NCBI GenBank assembly: GCA_002245135.1
Contig: NGBS01001165.1
Location: 1-64,000, forward strand
Source: Proteromonas lacertae
Taxonomy: Eukaryota > Sar > Bigyra > Opalinata > Proteromonadidae
DNA: 64,000 bases
Direction: 5' to 3'
The translations under genes and the position numbers were made by a program. Positions 24,308 through 35,851 of the stretch are shown here, one piece after another (the first letter of the stretch is position 1; every line of letters starts with the position of its first letter). Below the pieces are notes generated by a model that was not told the DNA's origin, made no database searches, and saw nothing but the letters and a program-made list of their open reading frames with translations.

Positions 24308-25434
24308 TTACAATTTCTTTACAATCTGCACAACATCTTCATCCTCTAGTACATGATCCTTCCCAACTTTTTGTGGTTGATACTTTACAGATCTTCCCCA
24401 TACCCAAGCATATTTCTATCAAAATAACACAATAATAAATATACGAATTCCTTCAACAATGTCTTGTGCAACCTATTACAAAATTCTGCTATTGTTGGAT
24501 TAGAAGAGTGTAAAATAACTGGTTCATTATAATCTGGTATTTGTCCTTTAGGTTTAGTGTATATTCTTCTCATATTACACATTTCCCATACTTTTTCCAA
24601 CAACTCATCCATATTCCATTCATGTCCTGCTGAAATTGGCACACAATATGGTATTTGCACTAGTAAGTCCAATTCTTCAATGGATATCTGATCTATTTTA
24701 TTTAATACATACAAACAAGGCATGTACACTCTATTACCTTCAATTACATCAATTAAATCATCAACAGTTGCAGCACAACGAGCAGTAACATCAGCATTGT
24801 GTATTTTATATTCATGCAAAATAGCTGTCACTAAATCTAAGTTCAACTCAGTATCTTGACTTGTTGATTGAAACGAAACTCCTCCTTTATCTCTTTTACG
24901 GAATACTATATGTGGTGGTTCTTTATTTAATCTAATACCAAAACCACTTAGTTCCTTTTCTATTTTTCTTTTATGAGTTAATGGCTTTAAACAGTCTAAA
25001 ACAATCATTAACATGTTGCAAGTTCTAGCTGTACCAATAATCTGTCTACCTCTACCTTTACCATCTTTTGCACCTTCAATAATACCTGGTAAATCTAAAA
25101 TTTGGATTTTTGCTCCTTTATAATGTAACACACCGGGAATACAAGTCAAAGTAGTGAACTCATAATCAGCAACTTCTGAAAATGTTCCAGTCAGCTTATT
25201 AAGAAGAGTTGACTTACCAACTGATGGGAAGCCAATAAGCCCAATACGAGTATCTCCTGATTTAGTTACATCAAAACCCTCTCCAGCACCACCACCACTT
25301 TTAGGCATCATGATTTCTCTTCTCAATTTAGCTAATTTAGCTTTTAAAAGACCCAAGTGCTTTTCAGTTGCTTTATTCTTTTGAGTCCTAGCAATTTCTG
25401 CTTCGATCTCAGCCACCTGTTGAACCAAACTCAT
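24308..25434 (-). CDS. DRG1: Developmentally regulated GTP-binding protein 1 (DRG1)
   Basis: Two exons split by a 29-nt intron (24416-24444). The protein aligns end to end with DRG1: N-terminal [21 protein letters not shown]1 [10 protein letters not shown]3 [17 protein letters not shown]4 LNKIDQIS, and a TGS domain completed by the second exon ([20 protein letters not shown], then [13 protein letters not shown]). DRG1 is a translation GTPase that works with DFRP1/Tma46 to rescue stalled ribosomes. Length (about 366 residues) matches the family. The [20 protein letters not shown] text separates it from DRG2. It shares a 173-bp divergent promoter with the porin gene. Confidence 0.97.
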
Positions 25435-25607
25435 TATTTTTATGAATGAATTTTAAATAATACTTAGTCAAAATAGAATTTAATTGATATAATATTAGCA
25501 AATAAGATCAATTATATCTATTCTGACTTATCTTAGAAGTTTTTGAATTTATCTCTTCGCATTCAATACATTGTATATGTTATAAATATAATTCCAATAG
25601 CATAACA
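25435..25607. promoter_or_regulatory. Bidirectional promoter DRG1 / VDAC
   Basis: A 173-bp gap between divergent start codons, AT-rich, with no other coding frame. The role is inferred from position. Confidence 0.4.
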
Positions 25608-26531
25608 ATGCCAAACCCAGGAAAATATGGAGATATAGGCAACGAAGCCAAAAGTATCAACAAATTATTTTATAACTTCTCCTATAGAGTTAATCGAAGA
25701 TGATTTCTTCAAAGATTTGAAAAGTAAAGTTGTTTACAAACACCCATCTGGAATAGTATGCTTGTTTTTTTTAGTTTTTAGACATTTGAAACAGAATGTG
25801 CATCAAATGGTCAAGTTGATAAGACATTAGCTAAAGGAACATTAAAATACAATATTCCACAAATGGGAATTGATGTCAAGAAATTTTCTTACGATACAAA
25901 ACATAATACTGCATGCGAAGTAGATTTAAAGGGCTTAGTCAAAGGTACAACATTTACTCTTCGTTCAAAATGCTTAGTCCCAGGTGATTTCCAAAAAGCT
26001 GATGTAAAGTTAGGAGCAATTTACAAGGACAGAGCAACAGAAGTAGAAGCAGATTACAATGTCATTTCAAATGTTTTCTCCGCAAATGGTTTCTACAGAT
26101 ATCAAAATTTAGCATTAGGTTGTTCAGGTGAACTTGTCTTATCCAATGAAGCTCCATTAAATCCACGAAAGGTCGTATTCGGCTTATCATATATCGAGCC
26201 AGCTTATGAACTCTCCACTAAGTTTGAAGCTGATAAGAAAGTGTTAAATATCTTAGCATTTTACCAAGTTGATAGATTAACATCCGTTGGTTTAAGATTA
26301 GCTAAAGGATTAGAATCCTCCTCTGATATTCCAGTAGATATCGCTGTTAAACATGCTGTAGGTAAAGGATTTGTTAAAGCTAAAGCTGATAGTAGAATGC
26401 ACTTAGGTTTATATACTGAACAAGCTGTTTCACAATGGATGAAAGTTAAAGTATCTGGTGATGTTGATATGAAGAATGTATCTGATGCTAATGCTTATAA
26501 ATTCGGACTTGGAGTTGAAGCTACATTTTAG
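25608..26531 (+). CDS. Mitochondrial porin (VDAC), eukaryotic porin family
   Basis: Three exons (25608-25653, 25688-25755, 25782-26531) with introns of 34 and 26 nt join to a 287-residue protein, the usual VDAC length. The start MPNPGKYGDIGNEAK fits the short N-terminal helix. Regular alternating strands follow (VVYKHPSGI, TFETECASNG, NTACEVDLKGLVKG, FGLSYIEPAYELSTKFEAD). The last strand (NAYKFGLGVEATF) ends in a beta-signal-like stretch for SAM-mediated insertion. VDAC passes metabolites across the outer mitochondrial membrane, so the organism keeps a mitochondrion or a related organelle. Stop is TAG. Confidence 0.85.
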
Positions 26532-27112
26532 ATAAGAATTCAGAATATATAAAAAAAACAGCTAATATATTCATATTTCAATATTAAATTTTGTTTGTTT
26601 TTGTTATTGAGTAGAAGATTAATTCTTCTATTCTATAATCTTGTAGTATTATCTGTTAATTATTTAATTACGAACAATTCATATTTTGATAATTGTGATA
26701 TACTAAGCATATTTCATTATAAACCTAAAATACAACAAATCAGTTTAATTCCAACATTTTATGAATTGTACCTCTTCATTATGACATAATTACTTGATTC
26801 ATCATAAAAATTAATGAAAATTGACTATATCTCGATTGAACTATCAATTGTGTTTTTATAAGAAGAATGAACTATCACTAATAAGTTGAGCTGCATTTAA
26901 TATGCTAAATAATATTATCGCAAAATCGAAGCATTTGTATCGAAGATTCTAGAACATGTTAATGAGTTTATATAAATGTATATTCTGATGTAATAATGTA
27001 GCTCATTCCAGATTAGTGTGGGATACAAAATAGAATAAATCATAACTCATCAAAATGAAATGAATAAGTCATGTGATTTGTCATATGATTTTTTTTTATC
27101 ATTAAAATTTCA
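26532..27112. other. Non-coding intergenic
   Basis: AT-rich; no supported gene. A short hydrophobic open frame at 26595-26789 has no homology signal and lies in the VDAC 3' flank. Confidence 0.55.
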
Positions 27113-27660
27113 ATGAAACCATCACGTAGCCGCAACAAAAACAAATCAAAATATAACAACAATTATTCCAGCAACTCGTTTTGGAGGGCAGTGAAGAGGG
27201 AGTTGGAATCAGGTAATACTATAAATGAGTTGTCCCTCAAATACAATATACCCTCCAGTACGATACATCGCAAGGTGACTAAGCTTATACAAACCCCTAA
27301 TTTTGATTTTTCTAAAGAACAAAGAGGAAAAGGTAAAAAGAAATTCACAATGGATCAAGAAGCAACTATATGTGAAGTAATGAAATCGATCATAGAAGGC
27401 TCAGGAGGATGTGCTAAAGCATCACAACTTATAACTGGTGTTAATGATTACATTGCCACTCATAAAGACATTTTTCCTAGTGGTGATGCAATTGATAGAA
27501 ACATGCTATACAGGTTTGTGAAAAATCATTCATTTATTTGTACGGGTAAAGGCATTTCTTTCTTTTCAGGCAACCCTGATGGTATGCTTATAATGGCTTA
27601 TATAATGTAGATCTACTTGGGAGGAAAACGAATTATCGGAATAATTTAAAGGATGTGTAA
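27113..27660 (+). CDS. CENP-B/psq-like helix-turn-helix DNA-binding protein
   Basis: Two exons around a 29-nt intron (27582-27610) give about 172 residues. Residues 22-60 form a psq-type HTH (FWRAVKRELESGNTINELSL then IPSSTIHRKV). This is followed by a second module in CENP-B-HTH style (FTMDQEATICEVMKSIIEGS ... MLYRFVKNHSFICTGKGISF). The pair is the DNA-binding half of pogo/Tc-type transposases and of domesticated proteins such as CENP-B. The DDE nuclease domain is absent: the protein ends at RNNLKDV, and the following 700 bp hold no DDE-like text. It may be a domesticated transcription or centromere factor, or the truncated head of a dead transposon. Confidence 0.55.
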
Positions 27661-28377
27661 GTAGATATGTAACTGTAGTAAGGTATTTTAGTCATCTAGT
27701 CTTTTATAACATTCAAATTTTTCTAAATAATTTAATATATAGTATCTTCATTTGAAGATGCATCGATTTTCAATCACATTCATTAAGGTTTGAGAAATAG
27801 TTTGAGATTTGTATTTGTGTTTTGAGGAGGAAGAAAGTAAGGTTTGTTGTGCTATTGATGGTTAATAACCTATTTTAAATTCATTAGGATTAGAATTAAT
27901 ATAGAAATGTGAATATATATAAGATTAAGAAATATATGTACATTTCGTTGAAATCAATTATCAGACCTTTATTTAATTATTTATCAATTATGTAGAAATT
28001 ATCTATCAGATAGATAATTAATAGATTACTTTAAAAAATTCAAAAATAACAAAATATGAATATTATTTAAAATACTATTCTTATTTCGCTTTACATGGAG
28101 ATATGGAAGTTAGTAACACAAAGTCATTTATAAATATTTATAGAAATAAGATATATTACTGTTGAATAAATATTTCAAATCAACCTGAGTGATATTCTTG
28201 TAATAAATTTAAAAAATGTAAGTAAAACAACAAGAAATGTAAATAACTATGTAATTTAACTCAAACAATTCGTATTTTTTCAAATTATTTTAATTTTTAT
28301 GATTTGCAGAATTTTATTGTGTATTGGTGAATAAAAACATAAAACAGTGATTATAAATTAATGAAATTGCAATTAAA
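27661..28377. other. Non-coding stretch with an 11-bp palindrome
   Basis: About 0.7 kb without a gene. At 27997-28019 there is a perfect inverted repeat (AATTATCTATC-A-GATAGATAATT). Nothing else recognised. Confidence 0.5.
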
Positions 28378-30081
28378 TTACAATTCATTATCATTATTAT
28401 ACAATTCATTCATTAATTCTTTATAACCACCACTTGAACTAGAATTATTTATAGAAAATAGTTCTATAAACATTAAACAATCCAACTGCTGTATTTTATT
28501 GTTGTTTAAACTCCTAAACAATTTAATTACATTCTCATTCTCTTTTGAAGTTACAACCAATTGGGTAAGTGTTAAGTAACACTTTAAATCAGAATCATCT
28601 GATGTTACTGGATAAATAATTCCATTTTCTGATATTTCTTCAGCTTTATTCGTTTTGAATGATATTAAATACTTCAAATATTCGTTTTGCTTTTCTATTT
28701 GAATAGGAAATTTTAAAAATGATATAACAACACACACCTTATTGATTAATTCATTATTTTCATCTTCTTTTAACTTATACAACATATTATAACAGCAACA
28801 GAGTATTTGTGAATAAAAATAATGTAAAAAATACCACAATTGTATTTTTTTATACTCAATAGTAACATTTACTCCTTCTAAAAATGTTGATGGATTATTT
28901 ATCCAGTTGTAAATATTATTAATAAAATCATCAATATTATTATAATTATAAATACTCTTTATCATATTCCACCTTGTGTCTACATTTGATATATCATTAT
29001 TAACATATTTCATTACATTGTGATTGTGTAAATACAACAATCTAGAAAGTCTTAAATCATAACTGTTTGTCAATTCTCTAAATTAATAAATTAAAAAAAA
29101 AACATGAATATAAATAAGAATATATATATATATATACTTTTCAATTGCTATTGTAAAGTGATAATATAATTGAAAATATTGACTGTCATTTTGATATGGT
29201 ATAAAATTATCAAACAAATCATTTGGAGATATAAAAGGAATTGATTTGATAATGTTTATCACTTTATCACATATTGAATCAAACAATGATGGATAATCTA
29301 AGCAAATGTTCATTAATATATTATTATTATCACTTTCATTATCACATGATAAAGATTTAAAGATATCTGGAAATAGAATGTTCAAATTTTCTAATGAAGA
29401 TTTTGAAAATATAGTTGTTACAATCATTTCTAAAACCCTATTACTTGATATTACATCATAATTATTCATTATCTCATTGATTGTATCGATTAATACTTCA
29501 AATATTGTCTTACTAATAGTTAAATTATCATAGCATAAACTGTCTAATAACTGCTTAGCTGGAGCAGATATTGCAGCTGTTATATTGTCACTAAAAGGAT
29601 GAGAAAGCTTTAATATGTTACTACTTTGTTTTATTATCCATTTTTCACTGAATTCTATTATTTCTTTTTCATTTTGAGATGTATTAGGTGGTAAATAAGA
29701 AAGAAAACATAAAGCTATTAAAGAATAGAAATATTTATATAAATACCACAACTCATTGAAAGTTGGATTATTTCTTGGTTATACCACAATCTTTGACATG
29801 CGAAAATTGAATTTAATAACGATGGTATAGTATTGAGCTTTTCTACAATATCTTTTGGAGTAAAGTGTGATATAGTCTAAATATATTAAAGAGCTGTCAA
29901 TACATCATTTATATTTTTTAAGAATATTTTCAAACTCTTTATATTATCTGTTGTTGGCATTTCAGTTCTTATTTCTTTTAAATAATCACCTATTCCTTCA
30001 GTTATTTGCTTCACTACATTTCCATGTCAATATATTATCCTTCCAAGTTACACACTGCTTATTTATTTCTTCATAATTCAT
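28378..30081 (-). CDS. Alpha-solenoid (HEAT/ARM-type) protein, importin-beta-like candidate
   Basis: Five exons. The start MNYEEINKQ at 30081 needs a GTGTAA donor, unusual here. Later introns are GTAT...TAG, including a (TA)-rich one near 29085-29140. The product, about 520 residues, is made of repeated amphipathic helices (VEKLNTIPSLLNSIFACQRL; AALCFLSYLPP context; FEVLIDTINEIMNNYDVISS; KVINIIKSIPFISPNDLFDN). This is typical of HEAT solenoids such as transportins and exportins, but no family-specific motif decides it. It starts only 59 bp from the divergent gene at 30141. Confidence 0.45.
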
Positions 30082-30140
30082 TTTTCTTTATCTCAAATAT
30101 AACAAGCTTTTTTTCATTTTAAATTTGAATATTCCTCATT
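30082..30140. promoter_or_regulatory. 59-bp divergent promoter
   Basis: The shortest head-to-head gap in the window. It includes TTTTAAATTTGAATATTCC next to the plus-strand start. It must hold both 5' ends unless the transcripts overlap. Confidence 0.4.
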
Positions 30141-30870
30141 ATGTCATCAGATAACACATATGAAATAAGGTTATGCAAAAATTCCAAATTACTGCCACCA
30201 AATTGTGTATAATGTTTGGTTTCTTTATTCTATAGATATTAATTGAAAAAAATCATCATGAAAATGCATTTACAGTTTGAAAAGGAATGGTATATACTAG
30301 CTATATGTGACAAAAATACTAATGAAGAGTATATTTTGTATTTAATTTAATAGATTTAAACTAACTTCAAGAGTTGTGATGACTTATATAGTAATAGATG
30401 AAATGGATGAACAACATGAACTGTATAAAGGAGTGACTACTGCATATAAAGATGGTTATTTCTATTTTGCGTATTACTAAGTTAAAATATTTACTTTGAA
30501 TATAGACAAATTAATTTTCATATTCCAGGAAGTTATACTATTAAGTTTTTTATAAGTAAAGGTAAAATAGATGTAGATCCTTTGATTCAACACTGTGATG
30601 TTGATTTTAATGAGAAAGAAGAACAAATAGAATCAATTCCCAAAAGAAAAAGAGGTAGAAAGCAGATGAATACTTCCAAAAGAAAACAATATCCAAGTAT
30701 TTTTGTCTTTTTAATTTGTAGATCAAATTGTTCCACAATCAAAAAGACCTCGTAAAGTATCAGTTACAAGATATGAAGAATTACCTGCTAATATGACAAA
30801 GACATTATGGTCAAAGGATGAAGTTATTAAGGAAGTAGGAAAAGAGTTAATAAGTGAAGATAATTTTTAG
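30141..30870 (+). CDS. Hypothetical protein, beta-rich N half and basic C half
   Basis: Five exons deduced from in-phase GTAT...AG introns give about 195 residues. The start MSSDNTYEIRLCKNSK is followed by a beta-rich region (CFEKEWYILAICDK, VVMTYIVIDEMDE, YKGVTTAYKDGYFYFAQINF, PGSYTIKFFISKGKIDVD) that looks like an immunoglobulin- or C2-like sandwich. A basic tail with an AT-hook-like core follows (PKRKRGRKQ; KRPRKVS). The end is KELISEDNF before TAG. I do not recognise the family. The basic tail suggests a nuclear, possibly DNA-binding, role. The first intron is about 70 nt if the chosen acceptor (TTTACAG) is right. Confidence 0.5.
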
Positions 30871-30972
30871 GTTATTATAATCAATAAGAGTGTGTTTTGT
30901 TTTATATTATGTTTGTTTTATAAAATAATAGTTGGCAATAAAATATAATAAATTAATTATGTATTTATTTAT

Positions 30973-33900
30973 TTACTCAGTTAATATCATTGGATGTGCA
31001 TGGAATTTATCATTTCTAAACACTATTGTACAAAATTTATCTTCTTTTAATAATACACACTCATTTGTTCCAAAGATATTTTCCAATAACTCATCATAAG
31101 GTGATATAAAATGTAAAGTACTATTTACTTTAAATCTTGTTGGAGCTGGTCTTGTATTTGATAATTTCACTTTTATTTTGCCTAGTTTTCTTTTGATATG
31201 ATTGAATGGTTCAAGTATTACTGTATCTTTGTCTTGATAGGCTTTAAATCTTCCATTCTCATAATTCTTTGTGTTTAAATCATAATAAACGATTTTCTGA
31301 TTTTCGCTATATCTAAACTCTTCACTATCTAAACCGATAGGAGATAGAGTTGATTTTATTTCTATACTTCTATTCAATTATATTACATATATAGTAATTA
31401 TACGAATTTAAAACTTGAGGTGGTAAAGCAGGATTTAAATTGAACTTATTAAACTGTGTTAAATCTTCTTTCTTCATATGCTTTATATTGTTTCTGATAA
31501 ACTCAGTAACAGGTGGTGTTGGAGCAAGCTGTAACAATCCTCTCAACATGTCAAATAAATTATCAGGTACAATTGGTAAAAGCTTTGATGGAGATTTAAC
31601 CAATGGTTGAGTTGATGACTCTATCTTCGTTTCTACTTCTAATTCTACTTCTGCTTCAATTACATCATCTGGTTTTGGTGTTTCTGTTGGTGTATAATTT
31701 ATTGTCTCATTTATTATACCCTCTACTAACTCATCTACTTTATTATCATTCTCTTCAATTTCTTCTTCATTTTCTTCTAATTCTTGTCCTTGTTGTTCAT
31801 CTTGTAGTAGTTCATCACCTTCTTTTTCATAAGATTCTTGGGATTGAGATTGATCTTCTTCTTCTTCCTCTTGTTGATTTGGCTCTTCTTCACTATTATC
31901 TTCTTCTTGTCTAATTACTTCTTCTGTATTAACATCTTCTTCATTCTCCTTTTTTTCTTCTGGTTGTTCCTTATCTTGTTGATCTAATTCCTGTTGTTGT
32001 TGTTGATGTTCTTTTTCTATTTGTACTTCTTCTTGTTGTACTTCATACTTTTGTGATTGCATTAGTTCATCTTCAGGTTCATATACATATTCTTCTACTA
32101 CTTGTGCCTGCGGTTGAAATTCTACAAATACCGAATCTTGTAGTTGTGACTTTCCTTCTTGCCGGTTTTTATCATTTTGTTCCTCTTTCTTCTGCTGTGG
32201 TATATTTGATTGTATTTCTTCATTATTTTCTGATGTATCATTTTGAGTTTCTATTACATCTCCTGTAGACACTTCATCAACTATTGGCTTAGTATCTGAG
32301 TTTGATTCCAGTGATGTTTCTACTTCTATTATCTCTGATGTAGGTAATGTTGGCTTTTCAACATCTTTTTCTTTTTCTTGATCAGGTTCAGGTTCTTTCT
32401 TTGGGTTTTCTGGAATATCGTTGAATCTCTATTATTAATATAACATATATCTTTATATGTATATATATACTTTATATTCTTCTTCAAACACATTTAAACA
32501 GTATTCTTTCATTTCTTCATCACTTGGTAAACTCATTTCTTCATTATTCTTTACCTTTTCAAGTAGTTCTTCATAAAATTCAATCTTATAAAATGAAGAG
32601 ATTGATTTCTTCATCAAATCAATTACAATATTATCAAATACACTTCTAGAGCTATGTTTATAAATCTCACTTTCAACTTCATTCTTTTTAGCTGCTATTT
32701 TATTTCTCATTAAATCAAATTCAAGCAAACATTGTATATGATGTTTACATACATCTAAACTATAATCATCTAAAGCATTACAATCATTCAATCTGTCTTT
32801 ATCTGAATAATTTACATTGTTTGTAACTGTATAAATAGAGAAAATATTTTCACTTTCTGGATGTTCTAAATTATGATCGCCTTTTGGATAATCATATTTA
32901 AAAATTTCATTTTGTATCATCCAATACACACAACAACCATGAGCTACAGATTCATCCATATTTAATGTCTGAATTAAATTAAGATTGAATTCTTTCTTTA
33001 TTGTTTCTTGGAATAGTGGAATTCTCATACTTCCACCACTTATTATAATTCCATCTATCTTTTTGTCTTTATTTTTATCACCTAATGAATGTCTGATTAA
33101 TTTACATAATAGATCAGGATATTCTATACTCTGTAATAATTCTTCCAATATTTCTTTACTATATTCTCCTTCATAATCTTCATCATCAGGTAATGCTCCA
33201 TCTATTGAAACAGCAATTGTGTCAGCTCCTTGGGCAGATAATTTACACTTTATTTTCTCTACTTCTACAGTAATTTTTGCTCTTAATTTTGACTTAAACT
33301 TGTCAAATGTTCCATCTCCATAATCGGATAAATCTCCATCACTTTCTTTTGCTGTATTATATATCATTTGCGCAATTGAATTACAGAGCAATTTGTCGAT
33401 ATTTTTACCATTCAGTTCTAAACTGTAACTATTGGATAGTATTTCACATTTATCTCGATTGTATTTTACTAAACTAGATGAACTGTGATAATAACCAATA
33501 TCCATTATTATATAATTCTTTTCTTCATCCATTGATGAGTTATTCTCATATCCATAACATAAACATAAGGCTTCATAATCAGGAATTAATCTAACTATTT
33601 TCATTTTATCTATTCATTATTATTAATATATTTATACATTCATCTTTAAATCTATTGAATATGTTACATATGTTCTTGAAATGATTTGGCTGCAAATAAG
33701 GTGGATAACTTAATATAATTTCTTTCTCATTTTCATTTTCATTTATTATATTATGAATTTCTTTCAAATATAAACAATATAGTTCATAACCATTTAAACA
33801 TATCTCCTTTATTTCCTTCTTTATCCAAATTAAAGTATTTTATCTTGCATTTCTTATTCTCCGTTAGTAATTCGGTTAAATTACGATAAACATTGTTACA

Positions 33901-34238
33901 ACAACGAACCAGCTAAAACAAACTATATTTATTCGTTTATACATTATTTTCAGCTAAACTACCAATATATAATTTATTTGTATCAAATACTTCAATCACA
34001 CTATAGAAATAGTAAAAAGAAACATACGGACTCAGTTTCTTCCCCAGACTATTCTCGATTATTTGTGTTTTATAACCATCACTTGTTTCTATTACTTTGC
34101 TTATTCTTAAGTGTTTAGAGCCAAAATCTATTCCATAAGCTTTCTATTGGATAAAAATCATAGAACATTGTATGGAAAAGATAAAGAGATAGATTTAAAG
34201 TGTAAATATTATATAAATATATATACATCTTGAGACAT
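30973..34238 (-). CDS. Hsp110/Hsp70-like ATPase fusion, paralogue A
   Basis: The start is at 34238 (MSQD, then intron, then KAYGIDFGSKHLRISKV). The Hsp70-fold ATPase shows MDIGYYHSSSSLVKY (phosphate 2), KIKCKLSAQGADTIAVSIDG (Hsp110-like), IIISGGSMRIPLFQ (adenosine site) and LNMDESVAHGCCVYW. Instead of a beta substrate domain, the protein passes through about 60 residues to a helical segment like the Hsp110/Hsp70 lid (RNKIAAKKNEVESEIYKH). A Gln/Glu-rich disordered stretch (about 31.6-32.4 kb), the shared motif LLQLAPTPPVTEF, and a terminal barrel-like module (IVYYDLNTKNYENGRFKA; VKLSNTRPAPTRFKV; SPYDELLENIFG) complete it. Relative to paralogue B it carries one extra T at about 33808, which breaks the frame in exon 4. 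The ATPase is probably a chaperone or nucleotide-exchange module. Role unknown. Confidence 0.7.
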
Positions 34239-34410
34239 TGATAAAAAACAGAATTAAAACGTTATAATTTTCAAGCATTTAGCTTGACTTTTTGAAAAAT
34301 TCAAACTGTTAGTGTATATTTTTTACTGAATGTGAGTTAATTGACAGGAATTGCACAATTACACATGTTTTTTATATTAAAAGTTAAAATTTATAAACAC
34401 TAATTTTCTT

Positions 34411-35752
34411 TTACGAGGTTAATAATAACGGATTTGCATGATACTTCTTTCCTTTTATTTCAATTGTACAAAGTTTATCCTCTTTAAGTAGAGTGCATTC
34501 ACTACTACCGAAAATATTCTCAAACAATTTATCATAAGGTGATATAAAATGTAAAGTACTATTCACTTCAAATCTTGTTGAAGCTGGTCTTGTATTGGAT
34601 AATTTCACTTTTACTAACCCTCTCTTTTTGTTATTCGAATAAACATTAATCATAGTATCTGTAATATTACTTACAAACCTTCCTCCTTCATATGTTCTTG
34701 TTTCATAATCATAATATAGGATTTGTTGTCCTTCATAGTAATTCAGTTCATCATTGTTATTATTCATTGAAGATTTCATATTAATTGGAGATATAGTTGA
34801 TCTGATCTTTGAAGTACTATTGATATAATAATAATAATAATACATTGACATTTTCGAAGAAACTGGTTTTAATAAACATTTATGAAATTGAGTTAAATCA
34901 TCACTACTTATATTACCATTACAACTATTAATGAATTCTATTAATGGAGGAGTTGGAGCTAGTTTTAACAATTCTTTATATACATAAGTTGGTTCATTTC
35001 TGTGTGGATTTAGAGATGGAAATAAATGAGTTGAATTGAAATAACCACTACTCTGCGACTTTCCTAATGATGGTAAGCTCTTATTTGAACTAGATGGAGA
35101 ATAACTTTCTTCTTCTTTTGTACTTATATTATCAATACTTGGTAAAGTAGATATATTATATTGACTCTCTACACAGCGTGGAGGTGATCTTACTGGTGGT
35201 AATATTGCTTCTCTTTCTTTCTCTTCTTCTTTCACTTCATTACCTTCGTTTATTTCAACATTTCTGCCTGTATTTTCTGCTGTTGAATGACTTGTACCAA
35301 AATCATTTTCTTCTTCTTCAAAATCACTTTGATGTTGTATTGCATCACTAACTTCAGAATCCAATATATTAGCAACATAAACATTTTCTACTTCTCTAGA
35401 TATTTGAGCTGTTGCTGTTAGTACATCATTATCTCCTTCATCTGATTCTGGTGTAATGTCTTTATTGTCATTTTCTTCAGTGTTTATTATATTCATTTCT
35501 AAATCTCCTAAATATCCATACTGTCCAATTGCTACTCTTTCTGAAAGTCTTCTATTACCACCACTATCATCAAAATTATTATCTTTCTCTTCTTTTTCAG
35601 TTTCATTTTCCTCCTCTTTTTCTTCCTCTTTCTTTTCTTCATTTTCATTTTCTATCTTTGATTCTGATTGATCTACTTCAGTATTTGTTTCTTTCACTTC
35701 CTCTTTTTTCTCTTCTTCTTGTTTTGTATTTCATTGATCATATTATTAATAC

Positions 35753-35851
<99 letters not shown>

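Noticed and set aside
26595-26789. Hydrophobic 64-residue frame downstream of VDAC
   Set aside because: Composition matches random AT-rich DNA and there is no supporting splice site, start context or homology.
27997-28019. 11-bp palindrome as a protein-binding operator
   Set aside because: Perfect but isolated in AT-rich sequence and far from any start; kept only as a note.
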